Part shown: piece after piece, positions 33,184-41,780 of the stretch
Position numbering within the stretch: position 1 is the first letter of the stretch
How the letters are laid out: the number at the start of each line of letters is the position of its first letter
NCBI RefSeq assembly: GCF_001570485.1
Contig: NZ_BCTA01000069.1
Location: 1-64,000 of the forward strand
Direction: 5' to 3'
Source: Mycolicibacterium novocastrense
Lineage (GTDB): Bacteria > Actinomycetota > Actinomycetes > Mycobacteriales > Mycobacteriaceae
DNA length: 64,000 bases
Notes under the pieces: generated by a model
The model's input: only the letters and a program-made list of their open reading frames with translations
What the model was told of the DNA's origin: nothing
The model's database searches: none
Made by a program: the position numbers and the translations under genes

Positions 33184-34449
33184 CTATGCGACCGCGCGGC
33201 GGAGGGGATCGAAGGGCCGCAGCGCTTCGGGTTGTTTGCCGGTCGTGATCTGTTCGGCCAAGAGCCGGCCGGTGACCGGACCGTGAGCTAGCCCCCACAT
33301 CCCGTGCCCACCGGCGACGTAGACGTTGCGCGACATCTCGCCGATGAGCGGGCGGCCGTCGGGGGTGATCGGGCGCGGACCCACCCAGATGTCGCTGCGT
33401 TCGGCCCACCTGACTCCCTCCAGGAGGGGGCTCGCCGCCTCGACGATCGCACCCACCCGCTCGGGGATCGCCGGTTCGTGCGGATCGCGCAACTCCATCG
33501 TGCCCGCCACCCGCAGCGCACCCTTGTACGGCGTACACGCGATGCGCGCGTCCGGCAGATAGATCGGGCCGGGGATGGGACGATCCACCGGCACGGTGAA
33601 CGAGTAACCGCGGCCGGACTCTACGGGCACGCGCAACCGGTGCCCCGCCAACCGCGACATCCAGGCGCCGGTAGCGATCACCGCGCTGTCGGCGGTCAGA
33701 TGCTTGCCGCTGTAGGGCTGCACCACCACCCCGTTGCCGGAGCTGAACACGCCCCGCACGTCGTGGGTGAGGATGTTTCCTCCACGCTCCTCGACCGCCC
33801 TGCCCAGGGCTTGTACGAAGCGGCCCGGGTCGACGAACCGCTGACCGTTGATGTTGATTCCGGCGGTGATGGCCGGTGAAGCCAACGGCACCTGCTCGCG
33901 CAACGCCGCACCGGACAAGCCGGTGACGAACAGTTCCTGTCCGGCGCGTTCGAGGGCACGCAGATCGGCCATCATGTTCTCGGCGTCGGCGGTGCTGCGG
34001 AAGATCGCGGTGATCGGCGCGTCGGTCACCGGGGCGTCCACCCCGTTCGCGATCAGGACGTCGAAAGCCTCGATACATTCCTGGTTCAGCGGCACGTTGG
34101 CCGCCACCGCCTGGTTCCACACCGACGAGCGGGAGTTCGCGGCGAACTGGATCAAGAACAGCCACAACGCGCCGTCGATGGTCAGCGGGATGTGCAGCGG
34201 GGCGTTGCGGTCGCGCAATGAGCGCAGGCCGTAGCGCAGGGTCTTCGGCGAGTTCAACGGCAGCGTCAGCGCGGGCGCGACCCATCCGGCGTTGCCCCAC
34301 GAGGCGCCCTCGGCGATCCCGCTGCGGTCCACGACGGTGACGTTGACACCGCGCTCCTGCAGGAACCATGCCGTTGACAAGCCGACGATGCCGGCGCCGA
34401 CCACGATCGCAGACCGCGGTCCACCGTCAATCCGCTCGCCGCCGACCAT
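33184..34449 (-). CDS. D-amino acid dehydrogenase (DadA)-like FAD oxidoreductase
   Basis: 421 residues. The N-terminal dinucleotide-binding motif AIVVGAGIVGLSTAWFLQERG, the DAO-fold segment ADSAVIATGAWMSRLA and the C-terminal YVAGGHGMWGLAHGPVTGRLLAE place it with DadA-type flavoproteins that oxidise D-amino acids or similar amines and feed electrons to the membrane. The substrate is inferred from family only. A PucR regulator gene ends 151 bases upstream on the same strand and is a plausible controller. Confidence 0.83.
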   Translation of the reverse strand: MVGGERIDGGPRSAIVVGAGIVGLSTAWFLQERGVNVTVVDRSGIAEGASWGNAGWVAPALTLPLNSPKTLRYGLRSLRDRNAPLHIPLTIDGALWLFLIQFAANSRSSVWNQAVAANVPLNQECIEAFDVLIANGVDAPVTDAPITAIFRSTADAENMMADLRALERAGQELFVTGLSGAALREQVPLASPAITAGININGQRFVDPGRFVQALGRAVEERGGNILTHDVRGVFSSGNGVVVQPYSGKHLTADSAVIATGAWMSRLAGHRLRVPVESGRGYSFTVPVDRPIPGPIYLPDARIACTPYKGALRVAGTMELRDPHEPAIPERVGAIVEAASPLLEGVRWAERSDIWVGPRPITPDGRPLIGEMSRNVYVAGGHGMWGLAHGPVTGRLLAEQITTGKQPEALRPFDPLRRAVA

Positions 34450-34600
34450 TGCAACCCCTCCATCGCTGAGAACGTGTGTTCGTTGACTCCATGGTGGGCC
34501 GGTCGGGTGCGTTCGGACTTGCCCGTGCCCGACAACACCACGGCGGGCCGTTGTGGTGATCCGACAATGACCTGGTCGGGCGGGGTCCGATCGCGACGGC

Positions 34601-36127
34601 TCAGGCGGTGTCGATCGCGGCGAGTTCGATCATCATGGCGAGGCGCTTGCGGGCGTCCTCCAGCGGCAGATCGGTGATCTCACCCATTTTCCGCAGGCGG
34701 TACCGCACCGTGTTCTCGTGAACACCGAGGCGCTGCCCTGCCTGGGCGGGATCGCCCAGCGCCTCCAGATATGCCCGCAGCGTCGGGACGTACTCGGTGG
34801 CGTGGTTCTGGTCGTGGCGGCGTAGTTCGGCGACCGGTCCGCGGTCGGGCGTACGCCCCGAGCGTGCGGCGGTCCGCAGACGCTGCAGCAGGATCTCGTC
34901 CCACGACTCGTCGTACGCGGGCGGCTCGGCGTCATGCGGGCCGAGTTCGTGCAGCGCCAGGCACTCGTCGGCCTCCTGCCGCGCCGCGGGCAGGTCGACG
35001 GCCGCGGCCGCCTTGCTGATGCCGGCCACCACCGTCACCCGGTCCGGCAGCGCCGCCGTCAAGGCGTCGACCCATTTGCGGGCGCCGGCGACCCGCTCGC
35101 CCGGCATCAAGGTGTAGATCGTGTTGCCCGCCAACGCGCTGCGGCCCGGACGCGACCATCCGAAGCCTGCGGTCGCGCGTTCGAAGGCCAACAGCAGCGC
35201 CGCATCCCGCTCACCGCCGATCGCCGCCTGCACGGCGATGACCCGCATCGGCCCCTGCGACAGGCCAAGCCGGCTGGCCGATGCCGCGGCGTCGGCACTG
35301 CCGTCGAGTAGCCGCAGCACCAGATCGGATTCGACCTGACGTTCGAGATCGGCACTGGCGCGCGAGCGCAACAGATGCAGAGCGACGGTTCTGGCATCGT
35401 CTGTCAGTGCCGTCCGTTCGGGTTCCATCAACGGCTTCGGAGAGGAGACCCACACCGCGCCCATGAGCTCTCGACCCGACCGCACCGCGACCACCGTGCG
35501 ACCGGACAGGCCCTGATCGGCGTTCGGCGCGACGAACATCGGTTCGTCCGAGGACATGAGATGGGCGAACACACCCTGTGATTCGAAGTATTCCCGCAGC
35601 CACTGCGGCGCTTGCCTGTTCATGACCGTCGCGATGCGGGCGCGGTCGGCGTTCTCCTGCATCGTCGAGTACGCGAGAACGCGCGACAGCGGGTCCTCGA
35701 TGGTCACCGCGCCGCCCGCCGATTCGGCCAGGCTGTCGGCAAGCGCGAACAGATCCGTTGGGCCACGGCCGGATTCCGTTTCCCGGCCCTCCAGCACCAG
35801 GCCGTAGACGATCGCGGACAGTTCGCTCCAGGGCACGGCCGGGTCGACGACCATCACCGCGACGCCCTCCACCATGCCCGCAAATGTCGTGTCGTCATCG
35901 ACGTCTCGAAGCAGCACCACCAGCGCGCGCGCCGAAACCGCCCACCGCAGCGCCTCGTTGACCGTTCGTGCCCCGATCGCCAGCAGGACGTCACCGGTGA
36001 CCGTGCGGCCCTCGGTGACCTCGTGCATCACCACGCTGCCCAACTCCGTCGAACGCGGGATCGGGCAGAAGCGCAGGCGTACGCCATAGCTCCCCAGCAC
36101 GTTGACCAGCCGATCCAAGGTGACCAC
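34601..36127 (-). CDS. PucR-family transcriptional regulator
   Basis: 508 residues. An N-terminal PucR-type ligand domain (about 1-130) is followed by a GGDEF-like middle (about 255-390) and the C-terminal helix-turn-helix HTH_30 (about 440-500: AGQRLGVHENTVRYRLRKMGEITDLP), the family hallmark. PucR regulators control purine, amino acid or amine catabolism genes in response to a metabolite. Placement just before the DadA-like gene suggests that gene as a target. The GTG start at 36127 stands 23 bases after the SDR stop. Confidence 0.87.
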   Translation of the reverse strand: MVTLDRLVNVLGSYGVRLRFCPIPRSTELGSVVMHEVTEGRTVTGDVLLAIGARTVNEALRWAVSARALVVLLRDVDDDTTFAGMVEGVAVMVVDPAVPWSELSAIVYGLVLEGRETESGRGPTDLFALADSLAESAGGAVTIEDPLSRVLAYSTMQENADRARIATVMNRQAPQWLREYFESQGVFAHLMSSDEPMFVAPNADQGLSGRTVVAVRSGRELMGAVWVSSPKPLMEPERTALTDDARTVALHLLRSRASADLERQVESDLVLRLLDGSADAAASASRLGLSQGPMRVIAVQAAIGGERDAALLLAFERATAGFGWSRPGRSALAGNTIYTLMPGERVAGARKWVDALTAALPDRVTVVAGISKAAAAVDLPAARQEADECLALHELGPHDAEPPAYDESWDEILLQRLRTAARSGRTPDRGPVAELRRHDQNHATEYVPTLRAYLEALGDPAQAGQRLGVHENTVRYRLRKMGEITDLPLEDARKRLAMMIELAAIDTA

Positions 36128-36150
36128 GGGCCGACGTTACCGCGCAGGCG

Positions 36151-36987
36151 CTAGGTGGAGACGACTCCCCGCAAACCCTCGGCCCCGAAAAGCGGCTCGA
36201 GCATCGACGAGTAGTCGGGTCCCCGTCGCACCAACTGACCGCCGTCGACGTTGATGACCTGACCGGTGATGAATCCGGCCGCATCGCTGAGCAGGAAGAG
36301 CGAGGCGTTGGCGATGTCGGACACCTCACCGGGCCGCGGCAGCGGCGTGCAGGCGGCGTAGTCGCCACGCAGCTCCGGGGACTCGAGTACCGGTGCGACG
36401 AGCTCGGTGCGGATCAGGCCGGGGCGGATGCAATTCACGCGCACCCACGAGGCGCCGAGTTCGTCGGCGGCGAGCTGCATCATGTGGTCGATGCCCGCCT
36501 TGGAGACGCCGTAGGCGCCGAACCAGCGGTGCGTGTTGCTCGCCGCGATCGATGAGATGCCGATGAACGATCCGCCGCCACCGCGCACCATCTCGCGGGC
36601 CGAATGCTTGAGCACGTACATGGTGCCGTTGATGTTCAGATCGACGGTGCGTCGCCACAGTTCGGAATCGATCTGGGTGATGGGCCCGATCGTCTCGCTG
36701 CCGCCTGCACAGTGCACGACGCCGTACAGTCGGCCGGTCCATGCCGTGGTGGCCTCGACGACCCGCGCGACCTCGTCCTCATTCGTCACGTCGGCCGGCT
36801 CGTAGAGCACTTCACCGGGACCGCCCTGCGCCTTGATCTCGTCGGCCGCGCCGGACAGCTTGTCGGCGTTGCGTCCGACGAGCATCGCGTTACCGCCGGC
36901 CGCCACCACCGCGGCCGCCACACCTTTGCCGATGCCGCTGCCACCGCCGGTGACCAACACCGTCCGACCCGTCAAGGACAACTCCAC
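36151..36987 (-). CDS. Short-chain dehydrogenase with KstR-type operator
   Basis: 278 residues of the classical SDR type: NAD(P) site TGGGSGIGKG, HCAGG, the catalytic Ser in GISSIAAS, YGVSKAG (Tyr, Lys) and DGGQL near the C-terminus. It oxidises or reduces a hydroxyl group. A perfect KstR-type palindrome lies 22 bases before the ATG, so it is probably induced with the cholesterol genes, and its substrate may be a steroid or acyl-CoA intermediate (inference). The enoyl-CoA hydratase gene ends 43 bases upstream. Confidence 0.85.
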   Translation of the reverse strand: MELSLTGRTVLVTGGGSGIGKGVAAAVVAAGGNAMLVGRNADKLSGAADEIKAQGGPGEVLYEPADVTNEDEVARVVEATTAWTGRLYGVVHCAGGSETIGPITQIDSELWRRTVDLNINGTMYVLKHSAREMVRGGGGSFIGISSIAASNTHRWFGAYGVSKAGIDHMMQLAADELGASWVRVNCIRPGLIRTELVAPVLESPELRGDYAACTPLPRPGEVSDIANASLFLLSDAAGFITGQVINVDGGQLVRRGPDYSSMLEPLFGAEGLRGVVST

Positions 36988-37008
36988 CGCAGATCCCTTC
37001 GCCGTAGC

Positions 37009-37022
37009 TAGAACAGGTTCTA
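37009..37022 (-). promoter_or_regulatory. KstR-type operator
   Basis: TAGAACAGGTTCTA fits TNNAACNNGTTNNA exactly and extends to a 16-base near-perfect palindrome (37008-37023). It lies between the hydratase stop and the SDR start, 22 bases from the SDR ATG, so it would control the SDR. Confidence 0.75.
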
Positions 37023-37030
37023 GTTATACG

Positions 37031-37963
37031 TCACGGCTCGTCACGACGGGCCGGCTTCGGCGCGCCCAGTGTGCGCCAGTCCGGCACGTTCGGCGGGAGC
37101 CCGACGGGGTAGCGGTTCTCGTTGCGCGCCGCCCAGTGGGCATGTCCGAGTTCGTGGATGTGGAACGCATGGCGCAACGCCTCGGTGAACCCCATCGCGT
37201 CGGCGGCGGCGTTGACCGAATCCTTGATGAGCAACGCCGCCATCGTCGGACGCTCGGCGATCCGGCGGGCGAATTCCAGTGTCTTGTCCTCGAGTTCGTC
37301 GCGGGCGAAGATCTTCGACACCATGCCGAGGCTGTATGCTTCCTCCGCGTCGATCGAATCACCGGTCAGCAGAAGCTCTTTTGCCTTTCGGGCACCGAAT
37401 TCCCATGGGTGGGCGTAGTATTCGACGCCGGGCATTCCCATCCGCACGCCCACCACGTCGCTGAACTTCGCATCGTCGGCGGCAACGATCAGATCGCACG
37501 CCCAGATGAGCATGAGGCCCGCCGATATCGCGTTTCCCTGTACCTGGGCGATCGTGATCTTCCGCAGATCGCGCCACCGGCGGGTGTTCTCGAAGAAGAA
37601 GTGCCACTCCTGCAGATAGGTGCGCTCGGCGATCGCCGGCACGGTGGCGCCGTGCGATTGGAACGTCGGATGCTGGGCCGGGCCCGGCGTGCGCTCGAGC
37701 ATCGCCTCCTCCGACCCGAGATCGTGTCCGGCCGAGAAGTTCTTGCCGCGCGCGGCCAGGATGACCACCCGCACATTGTCATCGGCTTCTGCGCGACCGA
37801 ACGCCTCGTCCAACTGCACCAGCAGCGTGCGGGACTGGGCGTTCTGCGCATCCGGCCGGTTCAGCCAGATGCGGGCGATCTGGCCTTCGTCGAGCGTTTC
37901 GTACGTCACCTGTTGCGCGGCACCGCCTCCGGCATCGGCGCTCGTCAGATCAGGGCTCGCCAT
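37031..37963 (-). CDS. Enoyl-CoA hydratase/isomerase-family protein
   Basis: 310 residues, slightly longer than typical crotonases. LNRPDAQNAQ, the oxyanion-hole segment AARGKNFSAGHDLGSEE and VQGNAISAGLMLIWACDLIVAADDAKFSD are conserved. A 25-residue insertion rich in aromatic and charged residues (EWHFFFENTRRWRDLRK) precedes the second half. It acts on an acyl-CoA in fatty acid or steroid breakdown. It lies upstream of the KstR-controlled SDR; no KstR-type site was seen in its own 175-base upstream region. Confidence 0.83.
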   Translation of the reverse strand: MASPDLTSADAGGGAAQQVTYETLDEGQIARIWLNRPDAQNAQSRTLLVQLDEAFGRAEADDNVRVVILAARGKNFSAGHDLGSEEAMLERTPGPAQHPTFQSHGATVPAIAERTYLQEWHFFFENTRRWRDLRKITIAQVQGNAISAGLMLIWACDLIVAADDAKFSDVVGVRMGMPGVEYYAHPWEFGARKAKELLLTGDSIDAEEAYSLGMVSKIFARDELEDKTLEFARRIAERPTMAALLIKDSVNAAADAMGFTEALRHAFHIHELGHAHWAARNENRYPVGLPPNVPDWRTLGAPKPARRDEP

Positions 37964-38138
37964 CGCGGATCACCTCGCAGTTGGGTTGTTCGACCAATTG
38001 CACATTACGGTGCGTCCCGCATCACGGCTCCAGGGGTGCCGCGTTGTGCGTTCGCCGTAATCCGTTGCCGGGTCACCGGTATCGGTGCGGCCCGGGCAAA
38101 GGTGCACGAATCAACGGATCGGCTCCTAGAATCGCGGG

Positions 38139-38492
38139 ATGGCGAACTATTCGGTGCCGCTGCCCAGACTCGTTCTCGCCGGGGCTTTCATGCTCGCGGC
38201 CGCGGCAGGTCCCATCGCGGCCCTGCATGTGGTGCCGGAACCGAGCGCTGTGATGGCGCAAGGCTGTCAGGGGGGTGAGGAGCAGGACCAGTTCACCATG
38301 ACGTGCGTGCCGTTCCTGGTCCCGAATGCGCCGCCTCCCTTCCAGGTCACCGCGGCAAACCCGGATGTGCCCGAAATCCAAGGCATCCCCTGCATCGGGC
38401 ACAACGCCGGCGCCTGTTTGGGGTTGGCCGAGAACGAAGCCGCGGCAGGCCCGCCCGCGCAGCCTCGCTCCACCATCAGCTCCAGCCCGTAG
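38139..38492 (+). CDS. Small secreted Cys-containing protein (first of tandem pair)
   Basis: 117 residues: a signal peptide (about 1-25, or up to VMAQ near 41) and a mature part with four Cys (CQGGEEQDQF, MTCVPF, IPCIGHNAGACLGLAEN). It is very similar in plan to the next gene, showing tandem duplication. The family is common in mycobacteria; I recall similar proteins being annotated as Ibp1-like, but no function can be read from sequence. The Cys spacing suggests two disulphides outside the cell. Confidence 0.75.
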   Translation: MANYSVPLPRLVLAGAFMLAAAAGPIAALHVVPEPSAVMAQGCQGGEEQDQFTMTCVPFLVPNAPPPFQVTAANPDVPEIQGIPCIGHNAGACLGLAENEAAAGPPAQPRSTISSSP

Positions 38493-38589
38493 CCGGGGCG
38501 GGTATCCATTTCGCGAAGCTGTGCAGAAAGCTTTCGGCTTCCATAGAATCCCTGCCAAGGCACGGTTGATCACTACAGAAAGCGTGACA

Positions 38590-38946
38590 ATGGCGAGCTT
38601 GAAGTCCCCTGTACAACGGCTGATCCTTGCCGGCGGCTTTGCGGTTGCGATCGCCGCGGCGCCGGTGGTCTCCGTCTTCGCAACACCCACGACCCCGGTT
38701 GCACCACAGGCTCAGGGCTGCTCCGGCGGGGAGGAACCGGACCAGTTCACCGGCAACTGCGTGCCCCACACGGTGCCGAACGCCGGCTCGGTGTTCACCA
38801 CGCAACCCGGTAACCCCGACGTTCCCGAGGTCATGGGTATTCCGTGCATCGGCCACAATCAGGGCGGCTGCATCGGCCTGGCCGAGGAAGCCCAGGCGCA
38901 GACGGTGACACCGCCGCCGGCCCCGGTGTTCAGCCACAGCCCCTAG
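38590..38946 (+). CDS. Small secreted Cys-containing protein (second of tandem pair)
   Basis: 118 residues: a signal peptide (about 1-31) and a mature part with Cys in CSGGEEPDQF, GNCVPH, IPCIGHNQGGCIGLAEE, the same framework as the upstream neighbour. The tail is Pro-rich (PPPAPVFSHSP). It starts 97 bases after the first copy. The duplicates diverge mainly in the linker, so they may have different partners. Function unknown; secreted. Confidence 0.75.
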   Translation: MASLKSPVQRLILAGGFAVAIAAAPVVSVFATPTTPVAPQAQGCSGGEEPDQFTGNCVPHTVPNAGSVFTTQPGNPDVPEVMGIPCIGHNQGGCIGLAEEAQAQTVTPPPAPVFSHSP

Positions 38947-38996
38947 TCAGGGGGTTGACGAACCGGCGCGGTCCGCCTTTCGCATACAGTTGTCGT

Positions 38997-39161
38997 ATGC
39001 CTGCGAAATCAGATCCCGCCGAGCTCGGCGACGTCGAACCGCTCGCCGACAGCACCGCCCGCCAGGCGCGTCGCGTCGTCGCCGCGTACGCGAAAGACGC
39101 CGACGAATGCCGGGTGTTTCTCTCGATGCTCGGCATTGGGCCCTCGAAACTCGAGGCGTAA
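38997..39161 (+). CDS. 54-residue conserved protein upstream of otsA
   Basis: MPAKSDPAELGDVEPLADSTARQARRV..., charged and helical, with a single Cys. Its stop TAA is immediately followed by the otsA GTG, so the two are cotranscribed and probably coupled. M. tuberculosis has a protein of the same length (Rv3489) at the same place, which supports a real gene. Function unknown; a role connected with trehalose synthesis is possible. Confidence 0.8.
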   Translation: MPAKSDPAELGDVEPLADSTARQARRVVAAYAKDADECRVFLSMLGIGPSKLEA

Positions 39162-40619
39162 GTGACTTCAGGGGACGGTCCACGGGCCGGCTCCGGCAAC
39201 GCCGATTTCGTGGTGGTGGCCAACCGCCTGCCGATCGACATGGAGCGGTTGCCCGACGGCAGCACCACGTGGAAGAGAAGTCCCGGCGGATTGGTCACCG
39301 CCCTCGAGCCGCTGCTGCGCCGCCGGCGCGGGGCGTGGATCGGTTGGCCCGGCGTTCCCGACGCCGACGACGGGCCCATCCAGCAGGACGACATGACCCT
39401 GTGCCCGGTCAAGCTGTCCGCCGACGACGTGGCGATGTACTACGAAGGCTTCTCGAACGCGACCCTGTGGCCGCTGTACCACGACGTGATCGTCAAGCCG
39501 ATCTACCACCGCGAGTGGTGGGACACCTACGTGGCGGTGAACCGGCGCTTCGCGGAGACCACCGCCAAACACGCCGCACAGGGCGCCACCGTGTGGGTCC
39601 AGGACTACCAGTTGCAGTTGGTTCCCAAGATGCTGCGCATGCTGCGTCCGGACCTCACCATCGGGTTCTTTCTGCACATCCCGTTCCCGCCGGTCGAGTT
39701 GTTCATGCAGATGCCGTGGCGCACCGAGATCATCGAAGGACTGCTTGGCGCCGATCTCGTCGGATTCCATCTGCCCGGGGGTGCGCAGAACTTCCTCATC
39801 CTGGCCCGAAGGTTGGTCGGCGCCAACACATCTCGAGCGACGATCGGGGTACGGTCCCGGTTCGGTGAGGTCAGTTTCGGTTTCCGCACGGTCAAGGTCG
39901 GCGCCTTCCCCATCTCGATCGACTCGACGGCGCTCGACCAGCAGGCACGGTCCCGCTCGATCCGCCAGCGCGCCAAGGAGATTCGCAGCGAGCTGGGCAA
40001 CCCCCGCAAGATCCTTCTGGGAGTGGACCGTCTGGACTACACGAAGGGCATCGACGTCCGACTCAAGGCGTTCTCCGAACTGCTCGCCGAGGGTCGGGCC
40101 AACCGCGAGGACACCGTGCTCGTCCAGCTTGCGACACCCAGTCGGGAGCGGGTCGAGAGCTACATCGAGATGCGCGAAGACATCGAGCGTCAGGTCGGCC
40201 ACATCAACGGCGAATACGGTGAGGTCGGTCATCCCATCGTGCACTACCTGCACCGCCCGGTGCCACGTGAGGAGTTGATCGCGTTCTTCGTTGCGGCCGA
40301 CGTCATGCTGGTGACCCCGCTGCGCGACGGCATGAATCTCGTCGCCAAGGAGTACGTGGCCTGCCGCAGTGATCTGGGGGGTGCGTTGGTCCTGAGCGAG
40401 TTCACCGGCGCCGCAGCGGAATTGCGCCAGGCCTACCTCGCCAATCCGCATCACCTCGAGGGCGTGAAGGACGCGATCGAGGCCGCGCTGAACCAAGCGC
40501 CGGAGGAGGGCAGGCGCCGCATGCGGGCGCTGCGCAGACAGGTGCTCGCACACGACGTCGACCGCTGGGCTCGCGCGTTCTTGGATGCGCTGGCTTCGAC
40601 GGAGTCTAAATCGGAGTGA
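39162..40619 (+). CDS. otsA: Trehalose-6-phosphate synthase
   Basis: 485 residues of glycosyltransferase family 20. It joins glucose from UDP- or ADP-glucose to glucose-6-phosphate. Markers: VVANRLPID with GGLVTALEPLL at the N-terminus (glucose-6-phosphate site), WVQDYQLQLVPKML, GFFLHIPFPPVELF, VDRLDYTKGID and the nucleotide-sugar site VTPLRDGMNLVAKEY near the C-terminus. The GTG start abuts the stop of the 54-residue gene. Its 3' end overlaps the mam4B end by 14 bases. Trehalose is both stress protectant and mycolic acid carrier. Confidence 0.95.
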   Translation: MTSGDGPRAGSGNADFVVVANRLPIDMERLPDGSTTWKRSPGGLVTALEPLLRRRRGAWIGWPGVPDADDGPIQQDDMTLCPVKLSADDVAMYYEGFSNATLWPLYHDVIVKPIYHREWWDTYVAVNRRFAETTAKHAAQGATVWVQDYQLQLVPKMLRMLRPDLTIGFFLHIPFPPVELFMQMPWRTEIIEGLLGADLVGFHLPGGAQNFLILARRLVGANTSRATIGVRSRFGEVSFGFRTVKVGAFPISIDSTALDQQARSRSIRQRAKEIRSELGNPRKILLGVDRLDYTKGIDVRLKAFSELLAEGRANREDTVLVQLATPSRERVESYIEMREDIERQVGHINGEYGEVGHPIVHYLHRPVPREELIAFFVAADVMLVTPLRDGMNLVAKEYVACRSDLGGALVLSEFTGAAAELRQAYLANPHHLEGVKDAIEAALNQAPEEGRRRMRALRRQVLAHDVDRWARAFLDALASTESKSE

Positions 40620-41088
40620 TGTACTGGATCAGCCACTTGCCGTCGACCTTCTGATAGTCGACCCGTAAGCGGCTGCCGTCGTAGATGGGTTCCTTCGATT
40701 TGTCGGTGACGGTTCGGTTCAGATACACCATCACCGAAGCCGATTCACGATGCGCGTCGAGCACGCCGACCCCGACGACATGGGCTTGGCTGACCAACTG
40801 GCGTTCGCGCGCCTGCGGAATGATGTCCTTGTCGGCGCGGTCGCGGAACTCCTGGCGGTAATCCGGGGTGAGCATCGGGTAGACCTCGTTGAGCGTGCGC
40901 TCGACGGTCTGATAGTCGTAGGTGAATACAGTCGGGATTTGTTCCTGCGCAAGCGGTCCCAGCTCGCTACGCGCTGCTTGCTCACCACGCGTCTCCACCC
41001 GCTGCCAGTACAGTCCGCCGCCCAGCGCGGCTAGGCTGACGAACGCAGCAGCCACCAGACCGGCAATGCCGCTCACAATCAAACGCAT
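40606..41088 (-). CDS. mam4B: Mce4-associated membrane protein B
   Basis: 160 residues with one N-terminal membrane helix (about 4-27) and an extracytoplasmic part that resembles the VirB8-like fold of Mam proteins (TYDYQTVERTLNEVYPMLTPDYRQEF; WLIQYITPI at the end). It is thought to stabilise the Mce4 complex in the cell envelope. Equivalent by position to Rv3492c. It is the last gene of the operon, with ATG overlapping the mam4A stop by one base. Confidence 0.88.
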   Translation of the reverse strand: MRLIVSGIAGLVAAAFVSLAALGGGLYWQRVETRGEQAARSELGPLAQEQIPTVFTYDYQTVERTLNEVYPMLTPDYRQEFRDRADKDIIPQARERQLVSQAHVVGVGVLDAHRESASVMVYLNRTVTDKSKEPIYDGSRLRVDYQKVDGKWLIQYITPI

Positions 41089-41780
41089 CAGTTGCCACCG
41101 TTGGGGTAGTTGAGGTCATAGGCTGTCATCTGCCCGTCATCGGCCTCCTGCACGATGATGCGAAGTCGGTAGGGTTGCGATGGCCTGTTGTTCCCGTTCA
41201 TGTCACTGGCAGTGACCCTCGCCGACACCAGCACCGCTGCAGTGTTGCTGATGTCGTCAATGCTTTCCAGCGCGGCACCGTTGATCACAGTCTCCGAACT
41301 GCCGCCGGTGTCCCGGAAAATCGCCTTGAGGTTCTCGACATTGTTGTTCTGGCTGAACATGTCGCGTAACGGCCCGCTGGTGCTCTCGTAGAACCGGTCC
41401 ACGCTCTCGTCGATGGTGTCCTGCTTGAAGCTGAACATGTTCACCACGGTCTGCGTCGCGGTGTCGACGAACCGCTGGTTGCGCGCTTGCGCTTCTTCTG
41501 CGTCTTGTCTCTGGACGATCAGTACCGCCACCGCGGCGCCAAGTACACCGGTCGCGACGAACGCGCCGACCAGTGCAACGATTGCGACCAAGCGTCGGTG
41601 CGGCGGCCGGCGTGGCGGGGGCGCAGCTTTACGGACCTTGCGAACATGTGTCTCAGCGACGGAATCCGCTGTTGGAACGCGCACGGCGGTGGGCCCAGCC
41701 ACCGTGCCGTTGGCGGGACCGGCAGGTCGAGAAGCGCGTCGGCGCACGGACTTCCCCGGGGACGTCGGTGCGGACGTCAT
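41088..41780 (-). CDS. mam4A: Mce4-associated membrane protein A
   Basis: 230 residues: a long basic, Pro-rich cytosolic N-terminus (about 1-60), one membrane helix (about 63-88) and an extracytoplasmic Mam domain (TVVNMFSFKQDTIDESVDRFYESTSGPLRDMF). Like mam4B it probably holds the Mce4 transporter together. Equivalent by position to Rv3493c. ATG 41780 is chosen; it overlaps the mce4F stop by one base. The 12 extra residues of the longer frame are not conserved-looking. Confidence 0.88.
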   Translation of the reverse strand: MTSAPTSPGKSVRRRASRPAGPANGTVAGPTAVRVPTADSVAETHVRKVRKAAPPPRRPPHRRLVAIVALVGAFVATGVLGAAVAVLIVQRQDAEEAQARNQRFVDTATQTVVNMFSFKQDTIDESVDRFYESTSGPLRDMFSQNNNVENLKAIFRDTGGSSETVINGAALESIDDISNTAAVLVSARVTASDMNGNNRPSQPYRLRIIVQEADDGQMTAYDLNYPNGGN

